In this document: positions 5,793 to 6,356 of the stretch, in pieces
Position numbering within the stretch: position 1 is the stretch's first letter
How the letters are laid out: each line of letters begins with the position of its first letter
Source of the DNA: Dehalococcoidales bacterium
GTDB lineage: Bacteria > Chloroflexota > Dehalococcoidia > Dehalococcoidales > Fen-1064
Direction: 5' to 3'
Assembly: GCA_016929875.1 (NCBI GenBank)
Contig: JAFGHZ010000072.1
Location: forward strand, 1-6,356
Length of the DNA stretch: 6,356 bases
Notes under the pieces: model-generated
The model's input: only the letters and a program-made list of their open reading frames with translations
Told to the model about the DNA's origin: nothing
Database searches by the model: none
Position numbers and translations under genes: made by a program

Positions 5793-6356
5793 ATGAATAT
5801 CGACCCGATGAATGTAATCCCGATGGTGATTGAGAGCGGTTCTAGAGGAGAGCGTGCTTTCGACATTTATTCTCTATTGTTGCGGGAGCGGATTATTATT
5901 CTTGGTATGCCGATTAACGACCAGGTGGCGAATTTGATTATCGCCCAGCTTTTGTATCTCGATAGGGAGGACCCCGATAAAGATATCAGCCTTTACATTC
6001 ATTCTCCTGGCGGTATTATCAGCGCCGGCCTGGCGATTTACGATACGATGCAGTTGATTCGTCCGGATGTATCTACTATTTGTGTCGGTATGTCGGCGAG
6101 TATGGGAACGGTCCTGTTATGCGCCGGTGCCAGGGGCAAGCGTTACGCACTTCCTAATTCTACCATTCACATGCATCAGGCAGTCGGCGGCGCTCAAGGC
6201 CAGGCATCGGACATTGCGATTGCCGCACGCGAGATTATGCGTTTGCAGGAAGTGATCCGTAATATCATCGTCAAACATTCCGGACAGCCGCTCGACAAGG
6301 TGATTCATGATACCGACCGCGATTTCTATTTGAACCCGGAACAGGCGGTCGAATAC
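5793..6356 (+). CDS. clpP: ATP-dependent Clp protease proteolytic subunit (partial, 3' end beyond the window)
   Basis: ClpP forms the 14-subunit serine protease barrel that degrades proteins unfolded by ClpX or ClpA/C ATPases in the cytosol. 188 codons are present and the frame stays open to the right edge; the family is usually about 195-210 residues, so only a short tail is missing. The catalytic triad is complete, with Ser103 in SASMG, His128 in HMHQ and Asp177 in DRDFYL, and the spacings (25 and 49) equal those of E. coli ClpP. Residues 10-27 (VPMVIE-like segment to FDIYS) cover the propeptide junction and axial loop region. Residue 101 is Ser where the serine-site signature usually has Ala, a mild change. 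The gene starts one base after the tig stop, so translation is probably coupled; clpX is the expected next gene. Confidence 0.97.
   Translation, partial: MNIDPMNVIPMVIESGSRGERAFDIYSLLLRERIIILGMPINDQVANLIIAQLLYLDREDPDKDISLYIHSPGGIISAGLAIYDTMQLIRPDVSTICVGMSASMGTVLLCAGARGKRYALPNSTIHMHQAVGGAQGQASDIAIAAREIMRLQEVIRNIIVKHSGQPLDKVIHDTDRDFYLNPEQAVEY

Noticed and set aside
6067..6308. Short open frames on both strands inside clpP
   Set aside because: They overlap the region coding for the ClpP active site and have no independent support.
1..6356. CRISPR arrays, insertion sequences, tRNA/rRNA genes, prophage or attachment sites
   Set aside because: No spaced direct repeats, transposase motifs, cloverleaf-like sequence or phage genes were seen on either strand; nearly all sequence is explained by housekeeping or metabolic genes.

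Overview
The window is an ordinary, gene-dense bacterial region. It holds a hydrogenase operon end, a small divergent metabolic pair and the start of a translation/proteostasis operon. Base composition is intermediate, genes are closely packed, two of the seven start codons are TTG, and Shine-Dalgarno sites are strong. An anaerobic-type group 3 [NiFe]-hydrogenase beside an aspS-tig-clpP cluster, plus the flavour of the ClpP protein, suggest an anaerobe. A Chloroflexota/Dehalococcoidia-like lineage is my best guess, but this is inference from remembered family resemblance and was not computed.

Layout. Positions 1-81 are the 3' end of a gene whose tail resembles the delta (small) subunit of cytosolic group 3b [NiFe]-hydrogenase. 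It overlaps the complete large (alpha) subunit gene (78-1364, +) by ATGA. A strong intrinsic terminator (1385-1420) ends this operon. Convergent to it on the minus strand is a two-gene unit: a gamma-glutamylcyclotransferase-like gene (2526-2125) followed by a compact glycerophosphodiester phosphodiesterase (2089-1415). A 148-bp divergent intergenic region (2527-2674) carries plausible promoters in both directions. The plus strand then carries aspS (2675-4468), tig (4487-5791) and clpP (5793 to the window edge), with gaps of 18 bp and 1 bp, so one operon is likely; clpX probably lies beyond the edge.

How the genes work together. The hydrogenase subunits form an H2-evolving/oxidising cytosolic enzyme. 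The GGCT/GDPD pair has glutathione/gamma-glutamyl and phospholipid-headgroup turnover annotations, with no obvious shared pathway. AspS charges tRNA; it carries the His and Gly residues linked to non-discriminating enzymes, so it may also mischarge tRNA-Asn for the GatCAB route. Trigger factor catches nascent chains at the ribosome, and ClpP degrades failed proteins.

I found no mobile element, CRISPR array, RNA gene or undescribed system. The most useful leads are the predicted tRNA specificity of AspS, the very short maturation tail of the hydrogenase large subunit, and the one-sided terminator between convergent genes.
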